Assembly (NCBI RefSeq): GCF_000686805.1
Contig: NZ_KK366021.1
Location: 161,356-225,355 of the forward strand
DNA length: 64,000 nt
DNA from: Bacillus sp. UNC41MFS5
Lineage (GTDB): Bacteria; Bacillota; Bacilli; Bacillales_B; DSM-18226
Reading direction: 5' to 3'
The notes below the pieces were generated by a model, which saw nothing but the letters and a program-made list of their open reading frames with translations, did no database searches and was not told the origin of the DNA. Shown here piece after piece: positions 16,599 to 26,072 of this stretch; position 1 is the first letter of the stretch; each line of letters starts with the position of its first letter. The position numbers and the translations under genes are program-made.

Positions 16599-17816
16599 TC
16601 AATTCGGAGTAAAAAAGATTGGAGCAGCATCAACATTCTTAAGCCATCTATGCTCTTGGCCATTTAAACCGTCCTTCACCCAGACATCACCTTTAGATCC
16701 ATCTCCCTGTTTGCGAACCCAAGTAAGATAGGAATCAACAACTTGAGGTACTTCATCCAGTTCATTATTTTTCGGAAACGAGATTTGTTTTTGTTCTTTT
16801 GTTTTAATATTGATCTCATGAAGTGTTGTGAACATAGTTGGAACGGGACCTTCTTTCCACTCCTTGTTTTCTTTTGCTCGGGCGACAATCACTTTGTCCG
16901 GTGAGAACCATTCCAAATCAAGGTCCACAAATCCTTTGGGTGTGTATTCCTTTTGTTGCTTGTAAGTTGGCATATCGGCAATGGTGGTTTTCTTGTTTTC
17001 AACAAAAAATCTTCCTTCTCCTGAAATATAGGCTAATTGATTGGCAGATGGAGCCCACTTGAACCAATCTCTGAATCCTAACATTTTACCTACGGCTTGA
17101 AAGTGTTCTCCTTTTGATGATAAAACACATAAAGTATTGCTATCCATCGACCAAGAAGCAGTAGCAGTTGCTAAAAAACTAACCCACTTCCCGTCTGCAC
17201 TCCACTTAAAATAATCTGCATCAATCGCAAACAGCTCAGGTTCTTTTGTGTGTATGGTGTAAAAATGCTTCATTTTTTCTTTCGCGAGATTGGCATCTAC
17301 TGGAATTTGATAAAGTGGAATGGGACCCCATCCCGTTGGACGCAACTTGGATTGTGAGGCAACGATAAATTCCTTCCCATTTGGAAACCATTCAAAACCA
17401 CTAACCCCAAGTGAGACATTTTCAAATCCTTGTGGGCGGTCATTCTTTGTTTTCGTCACGTTTAATAAACCTTGATCATTGTAGGCCAACTGATTTTTGT
17501 TCGGCGACCATTTAAAGTCGGAGGTTACGACCCTTACGTAAGGCTGGTAGCTTTCCTTTTCCTTCGAATCATAAATAAATAGATTAGATTTTTCACCTTT
17601 TTCATCACCATCAATATATCCAATAAATCGACCATCATATGACCATTTCTGAGAATACACATATCGATTTTTTGTGATTTGTATTTCTTGATCTCCCTTT
17701 TTAATCCATAGCTGATTGTCACGGATAAATGCAGCAGTGAGCGGGGTTTCTGCACTGACAACTGTCGATATATTAAAACTGATTAATATTAGAAATAATA
17801 CAATCCGTAATCCCAA
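16599..17816 (-). CDS. secreted TolB-like beta-propeller protein
   Basis: 405 aa from TTG at 17816, 7 nt after AGGAGG. A signal peptide is clear: basic start, hydrophobic LRIVLFLILISFN, and a likely cut after VVSA near residue 22. The rest is a series of WD40/PD40-like blades with repeated FKWSP/FKWSADGKW, FEWFPNGKEF and LEWFSPDKV motifs. It is probably extracellular or in the wall space and binds protein or ligand. No catalytic residues are recognised. It is transcribed divergently from the DUF3231 gene. Confidence 0.75.
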   Translation of the reverse strand: MGLRIVLFLILISFNISTVVSAETPLTAAFIRDNQLWIKKGDQEIQITKNRYVYSQKWSYDGRFIGYIDGDEKGEKSNLFIYDSKEKESYQPYVRVVTSDFKWSPNKNQLAYNDQGLLNVTKTKNDRPQGFENVSLGVSGFEWFPNGKEFIVASQSKLRPTGWGPIPLYQIPVDANLAKEKMKHFYTIHTKEPELFAIDADYFKWSADGKWVSFLATATASWSMDSNTLCVLSSKGEHFQAVGKMLGFRDWFKWAPSANQLAYISGEGRFFVENKKTTIADMPTYKQQKEYTPKGFVDLDLEWFSPDKVIVARAKENKEWKEGPVPTMFTTLHEINIKTKEQKQISFPKNNELDEVPQVVDSYLTWVRKQGDGSKGDVWVKDGLNGQEHRWLKNVDAAPIFFTPN

Positions 17817-18029
17817 GAACATCCCTCCTGCTTATAGGGTGTCCGTAAATGAAGCTTCTCATCGTCGTTTTAAACGAAAGAAAAGTTTCAATCCATGCCA
17901 TTTTTTTTGAATCTAAAATAATAACCACGTAAGGAAAACTTCTTATATTGTTATGAAGTAACTGATTTTCGAATGATTTGCCACTATCTTGGGAATAATT
18001 TATTTAAATTATATGAAGGTGGGATCCTT

Positions 18030-19037
18030 TTGATTTTAACAAATCCGATAAGCTCATCAGAGGTAGGAACCCTTTGGCTTACATATCAAGAAAAAACTCT
18101 TATTATGAGAGTATTAGAATATTTCATGAAAAAAGCGGATGACGAGGAATCTAGGAATATCTTAGGGGGATTATGGCAGGACTTAAATTATTACGTTTTA
18201 GAAATTGAGAAAATATTTAGCCAACAAGGGGTCGTTATTCCTATTGGTTTTAGAAAAGAAGATGTGATTTTAGAAGCCCCCAAGTTATTTGACAATGGAT
18301 TTGACGTTATGTTTTTACGAGTATTAAAAGAAGTCAGCATGGGTATGTACACCATTAACATGAATATGGCATATAACGATGATGTGATAAAGATTTATGA
18401 AGGACTTACCAATGTTACCCAAAAAATTTATAAGTTGTCCACGCTATATTTACTAGAAAAAGGAATCCTAACACTTCCACCAAAAGTGACTATGCCAAAA
18501 ACAACAGAGTTTATTAAAGATAAAAGTTATATGAGCGGTTTTCACCCATTTAATTCTAAACGTGCTTTAAACGACATTGAACTTGGTATTCTTCATCATG
18601 GAATAGAGACTAATAATATTGGAATGCAGCTTATTACAGGATTTGCTCAATGCGCACAGAACAAAGAAGTTAGAAAGTATTTCGAAAAAGGGAAAGAACT
18701 TGCGAAAAAACAAATTACAACATTCCAAGAAATTCTTTTGGAAAGCGATATTCAGTTCTCTGCCACTTCTGGAAGCACGGTAACTACGTCAACCATTGCC
18801 CCATTTTCAGACAAACTGATGATGCATTGTATTACCTTTCTAAATGGATTTTGCATCGTTGGAAATAGCTTTGGTACATTTTTCACATTAAGAAATGATA
18901 TCTCCTTAAAATTAGCCCTCCTTGCCAAAGATATCTATTTTTATGGTCAAGAAGGGATTGAAATTATGATCAAGCATAAATGGTTTGAGGAACCTCCTCA
19001 AACAGAAGACAGAAATCAAATCATTAATAACTCATGA
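18030..19037 (+). CDS. DUF3231 family protein
   Basis: 335 aa from TTG at 18030, with GAAGGTGG about 8 nt upstream. The frame extends 19 codons further 5', but that part looks non-coding. The product begins with the typical TNPISSSEVGTLWLTYQEKT and has two related all-helical halves, as in DUF3231 proteins of spore formers, which resemble ferritin-like or coat-associated helical bundles. A His/Glu-rich ELGILHHGIETNNIG segment starts the second half. Function is not established. It stands alone, ended by the terminator at 19105. Confidence 0.8.
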   Translation: MILTNPISSSEVGTLWLTYQEKTLIMRVLEYFMKKADDEESRNILGGLWQDLNYYVLEIEKIFSQQGVVIPIGFRKEDVILEAPKLFDNGFDVMFLRVLKEVSMGMYTINMNMAYNDDVIKIYEGLTNVTQKIYKLSTLYLLEKGILTLPPKVTMPKTTEFIKDKSYMSGFHPFNSKRALNDIELGILHHGIETNNIGMQLITGFAQCAQNKEVRKYFEKGKELAKKQITTFQEILLESDIQFSATSGSTVTTSTIAPFSDKLMMHCITFLNGFCIVGNSFGTFFTLRNDISLKLALLAKDIYFYGQEGIEIMIKHKWFEEPPQTEDRNQIINNS

Positions 19038-19104
19038 ATTAGCTTTTTTTTTAATATTTTCGTGACAAATAAAACGGGTAAGCGAATATGTTGTGCATAT
19101 TCAA

Positions 19105-19140
19105 GGAAAGAGCGATGCAAATTTATACATCGCCCTTTCC
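19105..19140. terminator. bidirectional terminator between the DUF3231 and TerC genes
   Basis: GGAAAGAGCGATG and CATCGCCCTTTCC form a 13-bp stem with one mismatch and a 10-nt loop between two convergent genes. The T-run is weak. Confidence 0.6.
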
Positions 19141-19144
19141 ACTT

Positions 19145-19804
19145 CTATACTAGTTTTTTCCTTGCTAGTAAATACCCAAAACCAATAACAAAAACTGTAA
19201 TTGCAGTAGGAATCAATAACTGTAAATCACGAGTGAGAAAAGGTACAAATTTGGGTTCCCCGACGATCATTTCCCCTGCAGTCCAAGATAAGATTCCAGC
19301 ACCTGCATAAGAGATAATCGGGTACTTCTCCATTGCTTTTAATATTAATTGGCTTCCAAAAACAACAATAGGAATACTAACAATCACACCGATTACAATA
19401 CCGGCCAAATTCCCACCCACTGCCCCCGCAATAGCTAGTACATTATCAAGAGACATGACTGCATCAGCAATAATGATTGTTTTGACAGCTGAAAATAAAC
19501 TTGCCCCTCCCTCTTTCAGATGTTCCTCCTCCTCACCAATTAATAGTTTAATGGCAATGTATACTAGAAGAAGACCGCCAATAAAGGTAACGAACGGTAC
19601 ATCAAGTAGGTAAACAATGGCTACTGCAAATAGTAAACGTAAAATAATCGCTCCTAAGGTTCCCCAAAAGATCGCTTTCTTTTGCTGTTTCCTGGGAACA
19701 TTACGTGACGCCATTGCAATCACAACTGCGTTATCTCCACTTAATACAATATTGATTAATATAACTTTCAATAATACTGAAAATGACAAACCAAAAATCT
19801 CCAA
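19145..19804 (-). CDS. TerC-family membrane protein, probable manganese exporter (YjbE-like)
   Basis: 219 aa from TTG at 19804, 8 nt after AGAGG, which gives the length of Bacillus YjbE (about 218). It has about seven transmembrane segments. The TerC signatures LSGDNAVVIAMASR near the N-terminus and IIIADAVMSLDNVLAIAGA in the middle each carry the conserved membrane Asp/Asn pair. Members export Mn(II), and some supply Mn to secreted enzymes. I saw no yybP-ykoY Mn riboswitch in the 230 bp upstream. Confidence 0.85.
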   Translation of the reverse strand: MEIFGLSFSVLLKVILINIVLSGDNAVVIAMASRNVPRKQQKKAIFWGTLGAIILRLLFAVAIVYLLDVPFVTFIGGLLLVYIAIKLLIGEEEEHLKEGGASLFSAVKTIIIADAVMSLDNVLAIAGAVGGNLAGIVIGVIVSIPIVVFGSQLILKAMEKYPIISYAGAGILSWTAGEMIVGEPKFVPFLTRDLQLLIPTAITVFVIGFGYLLARKKLV

Positions 19805-20036
19805 AATATTCACCTCTGGACAAGTTTAACTTTGCCATTATATTAATTTGATATAAAAAATAGAACTTTATAAAGTAAATAAGGGGAAAAGTTAAAAAGA
19901 ATTAAAAAAGAAGCAAAATATTTGCTTCCAACAATCGAGTATTTGATTATAAGCTAGAATAGGTAATTTCTCATTATGCTTCTTAAGCTTAAGACTCCTT
20001 AATTCATCAACGCCTTTATGCCGTTACACGTAAAGT

Positions 20037-20606
20037 TTATCCCTTATCTAATTTAGTATAGGTCTCAATCTTAGTAACCCCATAAGCGACAAAGTAAAGA
20101 GTTAAAAAAATAATAAAATCATATAACGTGGACCAATTTTTAGGGTTATAAAAGTCAATTGCATTAAAGAAATTCATTCCTCCAAAAGCAGCAATTGCAG
20201 CGAATATGACTCCTTTTAACAAGGTATTCATTTTTGGCTTTATTTGTAGAGCGAGCATGACCCCAACTGGTGCTAAAGAGAAGTGGTACGGTAAAAATAG
20301 AAAGGAGGCTACAGGAATGATTACCATTGGGTAAGACCACAACCCTAGAGATAAGGCAGCAAGATCTATTGTAAGTGACAATATGATGGTCAATAAGCCT
20401 CCTAAAAGAAGGCGTCCTGTGCTATCTTTTTTCCTAAATATCATCCAAACAATCCATGGAACAATAAATAGGGCTAGTCCAAACCACCATTGCCATGTCG
20501 AGAGAAAATCTTCTGTCACTGTTTTAGCAAATAAAGAACTTACCTCAGTGAACTGGTTATAAGCCTTTTCTGATTGAGTGAGCCCTTCCTCAAATGCCAT
20601 TTCCAT
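20037..20606 (-). CDS. CBO0543-like integral membrane protein
   Basis: 189 aa. A soluble N-terminal ~35 residues precedes WWFGLALFIVPWIVWMIFRK and four more hydrophobic segments. The pattern (WxxWW, GLWSYPMVIIP, LPYHFSLAPVGVML) matches the CBO0543 family of Bacillus/Clostridium membrane proteins of unknown function. A monocistronic gene with AGGAGAT before ATG. Other proteins of this general type are at 32296, 37163 and 37634. Confidence 0.65.
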   Translation of the reverse strand: MEMAFEEGLTQSEKAYNQFTEVSSLFAKTVTEDFLSTWQWWFGLALFIVPWIVWMIFRKKDSTGRLLLGGLLTIILSLTIDLAALSLGLWSYPMVIIPVASFLFLPYHFSLAPVGVMLALQIKPKMNTLLKGVIFAAIAAFGGMNFFNAIDFYNPKNWSTLYDFIIFLTLYFVAYGVTKIETYTKLDKG

Positions 20607-20748
20607 AACATCTCCTTAAAACATAGTTATTACATTTTTTTCAGTTAACCAGTCTTTTATTCACTGTTGCCTGTTTAAGAATTTTCAAAGGGGAACAGTT
20701 TCTTAGATCCTCTAATCATAAGTGATAAATAGCTTTACGTTATATCAG

Positions 20749-20785
20749 CACAAAAAACCTAGCTTTTTAGGCTAGGTTTTTTGTG
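20749..20785. terminator. bidirectional Rho-independent terminator
   Basis: CACAAAAAACCTAGC and GCTAGGTTTTTTGTG form a perfect 15-bp stem with a 7-nt loop, just past the MOSC gene end. Confidence 0.88.
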
Positions 20786-20807
20786 TTTCATCAATTTTCG
20801 AAAAAAA

Positions 20808-21440
20808 TCATAACAATTTTAGAAATCTATTTCTCCAGTCTTCTGCAAGAGCATCAACCGTCAATATTTTTTCAATGGAGGTTTTATCTTGTTGTTGATG
20901 GAAAAGAATTTGTGTAGCAAAAAAAACGGATATTTCTTTTGAGTGTTTTTCAACAAGAGTTATTTCCGAATCGAACTTAATAGTCCCCTCTTCCAATACC
21001 CGAAAAAAGTAACCAGTTAGGGTCGTTTCAACCACTTTCTTTAAAAATTGATTTTCCTGATTAAATTTGGAGATAGTTGCACAAGGTACCCTTCCTTGTG
21101 TAACTTGAACAATGGTATCCCCTATTTTATATATATCACCAATACAAACTTGTTCTTCTACCATTCCTGTTGCAGTAATATTTTCCCCAAAAGCAGGTAG
21201 AATAAGCTTTCTTTGAAATATCTCTTCCCAATATGAGTAATGCTCAAATGGATATAAACATACTGCACGATCTGGACCGCCGTGAAACTTATGGTTTGCA
21301 ACATCATCACCAACAAAGCCAGATTTTTCCAACTCAACAGCTTGTACAGATGATTTTCCTATGGCGGAAAGCTCTTTTTTATTGTTCCAATTAAATTCCT
21401 TCGGTTTTCCCACAGCTAAATTAATAATTTTTCGATTCAA
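20808..21440 (-). CDS. MOSC domain protein (YiiM-like)
   Basis: 210 aa, TTG start after GTGAGG. MOSC core motifs are present: FVGDDVANHKFHGGPDRAVCLYPFEHY, FGENITATGM and the conserved cysteine in VTQGRVPCATISKF. MOSC proteins handle molybdenum-cofactor-linked sulfur transfer or N-hydroxylated base reduction (YiiM). It lies 87 bp downstream of the MocR regulator but need not be functionally linked. Confidence 0.85.
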   Translation of the reverse strand: MNRKIINLAVGKPKEFNWNNKKELSAIGKSSVQAVELEKSGFVGDDVANHKFHGGPDRAVCLYPFEHYSYWEEIFQRKLILPAFGENITATGMVEEQVCIGDIYKIGDTIVQVTQGRVPCATISKFNQENQFLKKVVETTLTGYFFRVLEEGTIKFDSEITLVEKHSKEISVFFATQILFHQQQDKTSIEKILTVDALAEDWRNRFLKLL

Positions 21441-21527
21441 TTTGAATTTACCTCACTTCTACAAAACTCTTTAATCAATATGCGAATCCCCCGCAATTGT
21501 TAGATGCAACTGATTATGACGGTTTTT

Positions 21528-22907
21528 TTATGTCCATGCCTTTTTTAAAGACTCTACACCTAATTGTATCTCCTCACAAGTAAGATTACTGAATCCGAGC
21601 TTAATCATTGCTTCATCAGAATGATTTTTTATGAAATAGATGGAGGTAGGATACACGTTAACCCCATAAATGGAAGCACGCTCAATTAACCATTCTTCTG
21701 AACGATTTAGATGTACCTTAACTAAAACGTACAAACCCGACTGTTCCCCAATAATGGATATATTTTGGTTGAAGTGTTTTTTTAATTCTGAAACTAAGCA
21801 CTGCATTTTTCTCTTATAGACAAGTCGCATCCGTTTAATATGGCGATTCCATTCCCCCTCTTCCATAAATTTAGCCATTGTAAGCTGGCTAAGAAGGGAA
21901 GTGGTACTCTCGAAATGAAGAAATTGTTGTTTATAACGGTTTAAAAGTATCTGTGGCAGCACCATATAACTTAGACGGATTCCCGGAAGAAATGACTTTG
22001 AGAAATTCCCCAGGTAAATAACTCTTGATGAATCAATAGAAGCAAGTGCTGGAAATGGCTGCTGTGTATAGCGAAATTCACTATCATAATCATCTTCGAT
22101 AATATATCCATGCATCTTGTTAGCCCAATGAATAAGCATTTGCCTTTGTTGAATGGACATGCTTACTCCTATTGGACTTTGATGGGAGGGTGTTACATAG
22201 ATTAACCTTGAAATCATTTGTTCTAATTTTGAAAAATCAGCACCTGATTCATAAACTGGTAAAGTCTCAAGCGTGAAACGATGGAATTGAAAAGCTTCCC
22301 TAGCTCCATCATAACCTGGGTTCTCTACAATAATGCTAGTGAAATCATCCTTCATGATTTGTCCGAGATAAATCAACATTTGTTGGGTACTACTGCCGAT
22401 TATAATCGCATTTGGATCTGTTTTCACCCCACGGGATTGGAGTAAATAGGTGGCGATTTGTTTACGCAAGCACAGTTCACCAAAGGGTTCCCCGTATCGA
22501 AAGCTTTCTTGTATTGTTAGCACTTGATTTGAGATTCTCCTCCAAATTTTCAGGGGGAAATTTGTTTGATCTACGGCTCCTGCCCGGAAATCAATTAGGA
22601 TTGGTGTCACCAGCTTTGTTTGCTTTTTATTGGGAAGAACTAAGTCATTTTGAAATAAAAGTGGATCTAATTCATTTACAAAATACCCTTTTCGACCCTC
22701 ACCACGGATATAACCTTCAGCTACAAGCTGCTCATATGCCATTAATGTCGTATTGCGGCTTACTTGAAGGGAGTCTGCGAGCTGACGAATGGAGGGCAGT
22801 GGATCACCAGCTGGTAAGTCGCCACTCTCAATAAATAATTTAAACTGCTCGTAGATTTGTTTGTATTTGGGCGAATCATCCTTAAAAGCAAAAATGGTAT
22901 TTTTCAT
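21528..22907 (-). CDS. MocR/PdxR-type transcriptional regulator (GntR DNA-binding plus aminotransferase domain)
   Basis: 459 aa. The GntR winged helix occupies residues 1-75 (LPSIRQLADSLQVSRNTTLM). A fold-type I aminotransferase domain follows: IIVENPGYDGAREAF, YVTPSHQSPIGVSM, IIEDDYDSEFRY and the PLP-binding lysine in YLGNFSKSFLPGIRL. PLP-dependent MocR proteins control vitamin B6, GABA or related genes. It is divergent from the PaiB-family gene, its likely target. Confidence 0.88.
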   Translation of the reverse strand: MKNTIFAFKDDSPKYKQIYEQFKLFIESGDLPAGDPLPSIRQLADSLQVSRNTTLMAYEQLVAEGYIRGEGRKGYFVNELDPLLFQNDLVLPNKKQTKLVTPILIDFRAGAVDQTNFPLKIWRRISNQVLTIQESFRYGEPFGELCLRKQIATYLLQSRGVKTDPNAIIIGSSTQQMLIYLGQIMKDDFTSIIVENPGYDGAREAFQFHRFTLETLPVYESGADFSKLEQMISRLIYVTPSHQSPIGVSMSIQQRQMLIHWANKMHGYIIEDDYDSEFRYTQQPFPALASIDSSRVIYLGNFSKSFLPGIRLSYMVLPQILLNRYKQQFLHFESTTSLLSQLTMAKFMEEGEWNRHIKRMRLVYKRKMQCLVSELKKHFNQNISIIGEQSGLYVLVKVHLNRSEEWLIERASIYGVNVYPTSIYFIKNHSDEAMIKLGFSNLTCEEIQLGVESLKKAWT

Positions 22908-23031
22908 TTCCTATACACCTTTGACATGTTCTTTTGTTCATAATTGTACCTTTTTATATGTCAGTTTGCATTATAAAATATCTTATATGGATACCCCCAA
23001 TTACAAAGGCTTAATGAAGGAGGAGCTAATC

Positions 23032-23643
23032 ATGTATATTCCTAAACATTTTAAACTAGAGGACGAAGAGGTGATTTATGATTTTATCGAAAAATACAGC
23101 TTTGCCACTTTATTTTCTCAGCACAACGGAGAGCCATATGCTACCCATCTACCACTCACATTAAATAAAGCTGAGCGTGCCTTATATGGTCATTTTGCTC
23201 GCCCAAATGAACAATGGAAGGATATTGAAAACCAACAAATTCTTGTTGTTTTCCAAGGTCCTCACTGTTATATTTCACCTTCTTGGTACGAAACAATGAA
23301 AGCAGTACCTACTTGGAATTATGTGTCTATTCATATATATGGAAAGATGGAAATGGTCGAGGAGCCAAAAGTAATATTTGACTCTTTAAATGATATGGTA
23401 ACAAAATATGAAGACCCAGATAGCTTATACAATTTAAATGATGTAGATTCTCAATTTATCGAAGGAATGAGCAAAGGGATTGCAGCATTCAGAATAAACA
23501 TCTCAAAAATTGAAGCAAAAGCTAAATTAAGTCAAAATCATCCCGCGGAACGACAAGAGTTAATTATTAACCAACTAGAAAGAACTTCCCAACAAGATAA
23601 TATACAAGTGGCATCTCTTATGAAGAAAAATCTACAAAAATAA
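23032..23643 (+). CDS. FMN-binding negative transcriptional regulator, PaiB family
   Basis: 203 aa from ATG at 23032 with GAAGGAGG 7 nt upstream. The longer upstream frame has no ribosome site. Family features are MYIPKHFKLEDEEVIYDFIE at the start, PYATHLPL, LYGHFARPNEQW and the motif CYISPSWYETMKAVPTWNYV. PaiB of B. subtilis is a split-barrel flavin-type protein linked to polyamine acetylation and protease gene control, and homologues often sit next to MocR regulators, as here. Direct DNA binding is uncertain. Confidence 0.85.
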   Translation: MYIPKHFKLEDEEVIYDFIEKYSFATLFSQHNGEPYATHLPLTLNKAERALYGHFARPNEQWKDIENQQILVVFQGPHCYISPSWYETMKAVPTWNYVSIHIYGKMEMVEEPKVIFDSLNDMVTKYEDPDSLYNLNDVDSQFIEGMSKGIAAFRINISKIEAKAKLSQNHPAERQELIINQLERTSQQDNIQVASLMKKNLQK

Positions 23644-23710
23644 AAGTTATTTACATCTGGTTTGTTGAGCTAACGTGGGCTTTCCTTAAAGAGCTGGCTT
23701 GTAATAACGA

Positions 23711-23815
23711 AGTTTATGAAATAATTTACTTATAGTAAAAGGGTGCTTTGCTTCGATAAAGGAGCAAAGCTTTATTCTTCTTCAAGTAACGGGAGGTTAG
23801 TTTAACAAGAAAAAA
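23711..23815. repeat. dispersed intergenic repeat, diverged copy
   Basis: The copy carries a degenerate block 1 (GTTTATGAAATAATTTACTT...AAAAGGGTGC), a hairpin (GCTTTGCT/AGCAAAGC, 23745-23770, then TTTATT), and block 2 (TTCTTCAAGTAACGGGAGG then TTAGTTTAACAAG). It ends the PaiB transcript. Related copies occur at 33448, 34085, 34759, 35803, 36417 and 38142. Confidence 0.5.
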
Positions 23816-23829
23816 TTTTTCCAATAAAA

Positions 23830-23856
23830 ACACAGGGGTCAACTAACCCCCGTGTT
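23830..23856 (-). terminator. terminator of the D-serine dehydratase gene
   Basis: On the minus strand ACACGGGGGT and ACCCCTGTGT (one mismatch) enclose TAGTTG, followed by TTTTT. Confidence 0.75.
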
Positions 23857-23865
23857 GAATTACCT

Positions 23866-25221
23866 TTAGTTCTCTAACGATAAATTCAATCCTTTTTGAT
23901 AATATTGCTTCATCATTTCTTCAGGAACCATATTTCCACCAGTCCCCCAAATAATATGTGTACCTTTACTCATTTTTTTCGTTAAATTATGCTTCAGTAA
24001 ATAATCGGTTCCTTCTTTAGATAATTTAATTGGTCCTATCATGCCTGCTAGTGCTGAAGGTTCTAAATGAATCCCCTCTGTATCAACTAGTTCCTTTAAT
24101 AGCTTATACAACTGTTCATCGCTAACCGTATAATTACCACTTAGAAACGGTTCTATAGTTTTACCTACAAATCCAGATGGTCTTCCTACAGCAAGTCCAT
24201 CAGCGTCTGTTACATTATCAATACCAATATCTTGCACAGAAATTTTATCATGAAGTCCTGTCATTAAACCAAGTAACATACATGGAGAGTGGCTAGGCTC
24301 TGCAAAGAAACAGTGAACATGGTCTTGATAAAATAACTTCAAACCAAAAGCTATTCCGCCAGGACCACCGCCTACTCCACATGGAAGGTAAACAAACAAT
24401 GGATGATTTTCATCAATTGTTATCTCTAAATCTTCTAATTGTTTTTGTAATCGAGATGCTGCTACTGCGTATCCTAAAAATAGGTCATAAGAATTTTCAT
24501 CATCTACAAAATAACATGTAGGATCGCCATCTGCTTGGAGTCGACCTTCCTCTACAGCTTTACTATAATCCGATTCATATTCAATTACATTAACATTTTT
24601 GCTTCGAAGTAAGTCTTTTTTCCATTGTTTTGCATCAGCCGACATATGAACGGTCACATTAAAACCTAACTTTGCACTTATGATTCCTATACTAAGTCCT
24701 AAATTTCCAGTCGAACCTACTGCGATTGAGTACTGGGAGAAGAATGTTCGAAACCTATCACTATCTAAAATGGAATAGTCATCTTGAATCGTCAACAATT
24801 GATGTTGAAGAGCTAATTCTTCTGCATGTTTGAGAACTTCATAAATCCCGCCCCTTGCTTTAATAGACCCTGATATCGGAAGGTGACTATCACACTTAAG
24901 CAATAATTCACCTAATATAGGTTGTCGATATTCCTGCTCTAAGGATTGTTTCATGGAAGGAATTCTCACCAAAGGAGATTCTATTATCCCATTCATCTTT
25001 TTTGTTTCCGGGAAAACTTTTGCAATATATGGAGCAAAACGTTTCAATCTTTCCTCTGCATCCTTTACATCATCTTGAGTAAGGGGGGATTTTTTAATTC
25101 CTGTTTTAAACTTTTCAACTTTAGGATTTAACCACAATATTTCATTCATCGAAATGAGTTTGTTTAGTAAAGGATAGTTTTCTTTCCATGTTTGTAGATC
25201 GCTGAATTCAATCTCTTTCAT
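23866..25221 (-). CDS. dsdA: D-serine dehydratase (D-serine ammonia-lyase)
   Basis: 451 aa from ATG at 25221, 9 nt after GAGGAGG. The 13 codons upstream in frame are unlikely to be translated. Fold-type II PLP enzyme: PLP lysine in [13 protein letters not shown] (Lys121), the phosphate-binding [25 protein letters not shown] and the C-terminal [10 protein letters not shown]. It deaminates D-serine to pyruvate and ammonia and protects against D-serine toxicity. Length fits the family (about 440-450). It is divergent from an XRE-cupin regulator with palindromes between them. Confidence 0.92.
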   Translation of the reverse strand: MKEIEFSDLQTWKENYPLLNKLISMNEILWLNPKVEKFKTGIKKSPLTQDDVKDAEERLKRFAPYIAKVFPETKKMNGIIESPLVRIPSMKQSLEQEYRQPILGELLLKCDSHLPISGSIKARGGIYEVLKHAEELALQHQLLTIQDDYSILDSDRFRTFFSQYSIAVGSTGNLGLSIGIISAKLGFNVTVHMSADAKQWKKDLLRSKNVNVIEYESDYSKAVEEGRLQADGDPTCYFVDDENSYDLFLGYAVAASRLQKQLEDLEITIDENHPLFVYLPCGVGGGPGGIAFGLKLFYQDHVHCFFAEPSHSPCMLLGLMTGLHDKISVQDIGIDNVTDADGLAVGRPSGFVGKTIEPFLSGNYTVSDEQLYKLLKELVDTEGIHLEPSALAGMIGPIKLSKEGTDYLLKHNLTKKMSKGTHIIWGTGGNMVPEEMMKQYYQKGLNLSLEN

Positions 25222-25287
25222 TTTGATAGTCCTCCTCATTGACTTGATTATAGTCATCAAAACAATGTAAAATATAATTTAAAGAGT

Positions 25288-25358
25288 GTTAAATGCAGTT
25301 TAACATAGATATTTTTAGTTGTTAAGTATTATTTAAAAACGTTAAATTTAAATTAACG
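25288..25358. promoter_or_regulatory. two palindromic operators in the dsdA/XRE divergent region
   Basis: GTTAAATGCAGTTTAAC (25288-25304) and CGTTAAATTTAAATTAACG (25340-25358) share inverted GTTAA/TTAAC half-sites and lie in the 162-bp region between dsdA and the XRE regulator. They are the best candidates for binding by that regulator. Confidence 0.6.
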
Positions 25359-25383
25359 ATTTATTATCAAGGAGTGCATCGTA

Positions 25384-25929
25384 ATGGAAAATATAGATAT
25401 TGGTAAGAAGGTTGAAAAATATAGAAAAGCTCAAGACTTAAGCATTAGAGAATTAGCAAAATTAGCTGAAATAACGCCTTCAATGCTGAGTCAAATCGAA
25501 CGTGGATTAGCAAACCCTTCTATTCAGACTCTTAAAGTTTTAGCGAAATCCCTAGACGTTCCTACATTTAGTTTTTTCATTGAAGAAACAAACACGGTTG
25601 ATTTAGTTGTTAGGTCTAGTCACCGAAAGAAAATGATCATTGACAACTTATCCTATGAGCTAGTTTCACCTGATTTTACTGGAAACCTGGCAACAGCCAT
25701 TATGAATTTTCCACCGAAGACTGCTTCCTCTGAGAAACAGTTGGAGCATAAAGGAGTAGAAGTTGCTTATGTATTAGAGGGAAAAATTAAAGTGTTTTTA
25801 GATGATGAAGAATACATATTGGAATCTGGTGATAGTGTAAAAATACCAGCACAAATGAAGCATAAATGGGAAAATAATTTTAATGAACATGCTGCCATAC
25901 TTTTTTCGGTGACTCCACCAATTTTTTAA
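25384..25929 (+). CDS. XRE-family regulator with C-terminal cupin domain
   Basis: 181 aa. The helix-turn-helix spans residues 8-62 (LSIRELAKLAEITPSMLSQI then ERGLANPSIQTLKVLAKSL). A small cupin barrel fills the C-terminal half (HKGVEVAYVLEGKIKVFLDD, ESGDSVKIPAQMKHKWEN). ATG follows AAGGAG. Such regulators typically control the divergent catabolic gene, here dsdA, so D-serine or a product is a plausible effector. Confidence 0.85.
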   Translation: MENIDIGKKVEKYRKAQDLSIRELAKLAEITPSMLSQIERGLANPSIQTLKVLAKSLDVPTFSFFIEETNTVDLVVRSSHRKKMIIDNLSYELVSPDFTGNLATAIMNFPPKTASSEKQLEHKGVEVAYVLEGKIKVFLDDEEYILESGDSVKIPAQMKHKWENNFNEHAAILFSVTPPIF

Positions 25930-26004
25930 TTTCTAATACCGGTAGTTTAAAGACTGGATTTTTTCGATAGCTAATCATATTGCCAAGGTGGAGTAATAAA
26001 TAAG

Positions 26005-26036
26005 GAGAGGAACGCTTTTTGCGTACCTCTCTTTTA
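26005..26036. terminator. terminator between the XRE regulator and the ureohydrolase gene
   Basis: GAGAGGAACGC and GCGTACCTCTC form an 11-bp stem with one mismatch, loop TTTTT, followed by TTTT. It separates convergent genes. Confidence 0.75.
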
Positions 26037-26072
26037 ATTAACATTTATTCCTCCCGCAGGAACCAATCCCAG

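Noticed and set aside
17973..18029. N-terminal extension of the DUF3231 protein
   Set aside because: No ribosome site before the upstream start, while GAAGGTGG precedes the TTG at 18030, from which family similarity begins.
19805..20036. yybP-ykoY manganese riboswitch before the TerC-family gene
   Set aside because: I could not find the conserved loop motifs or an expression-platform hairpin in this stretch.
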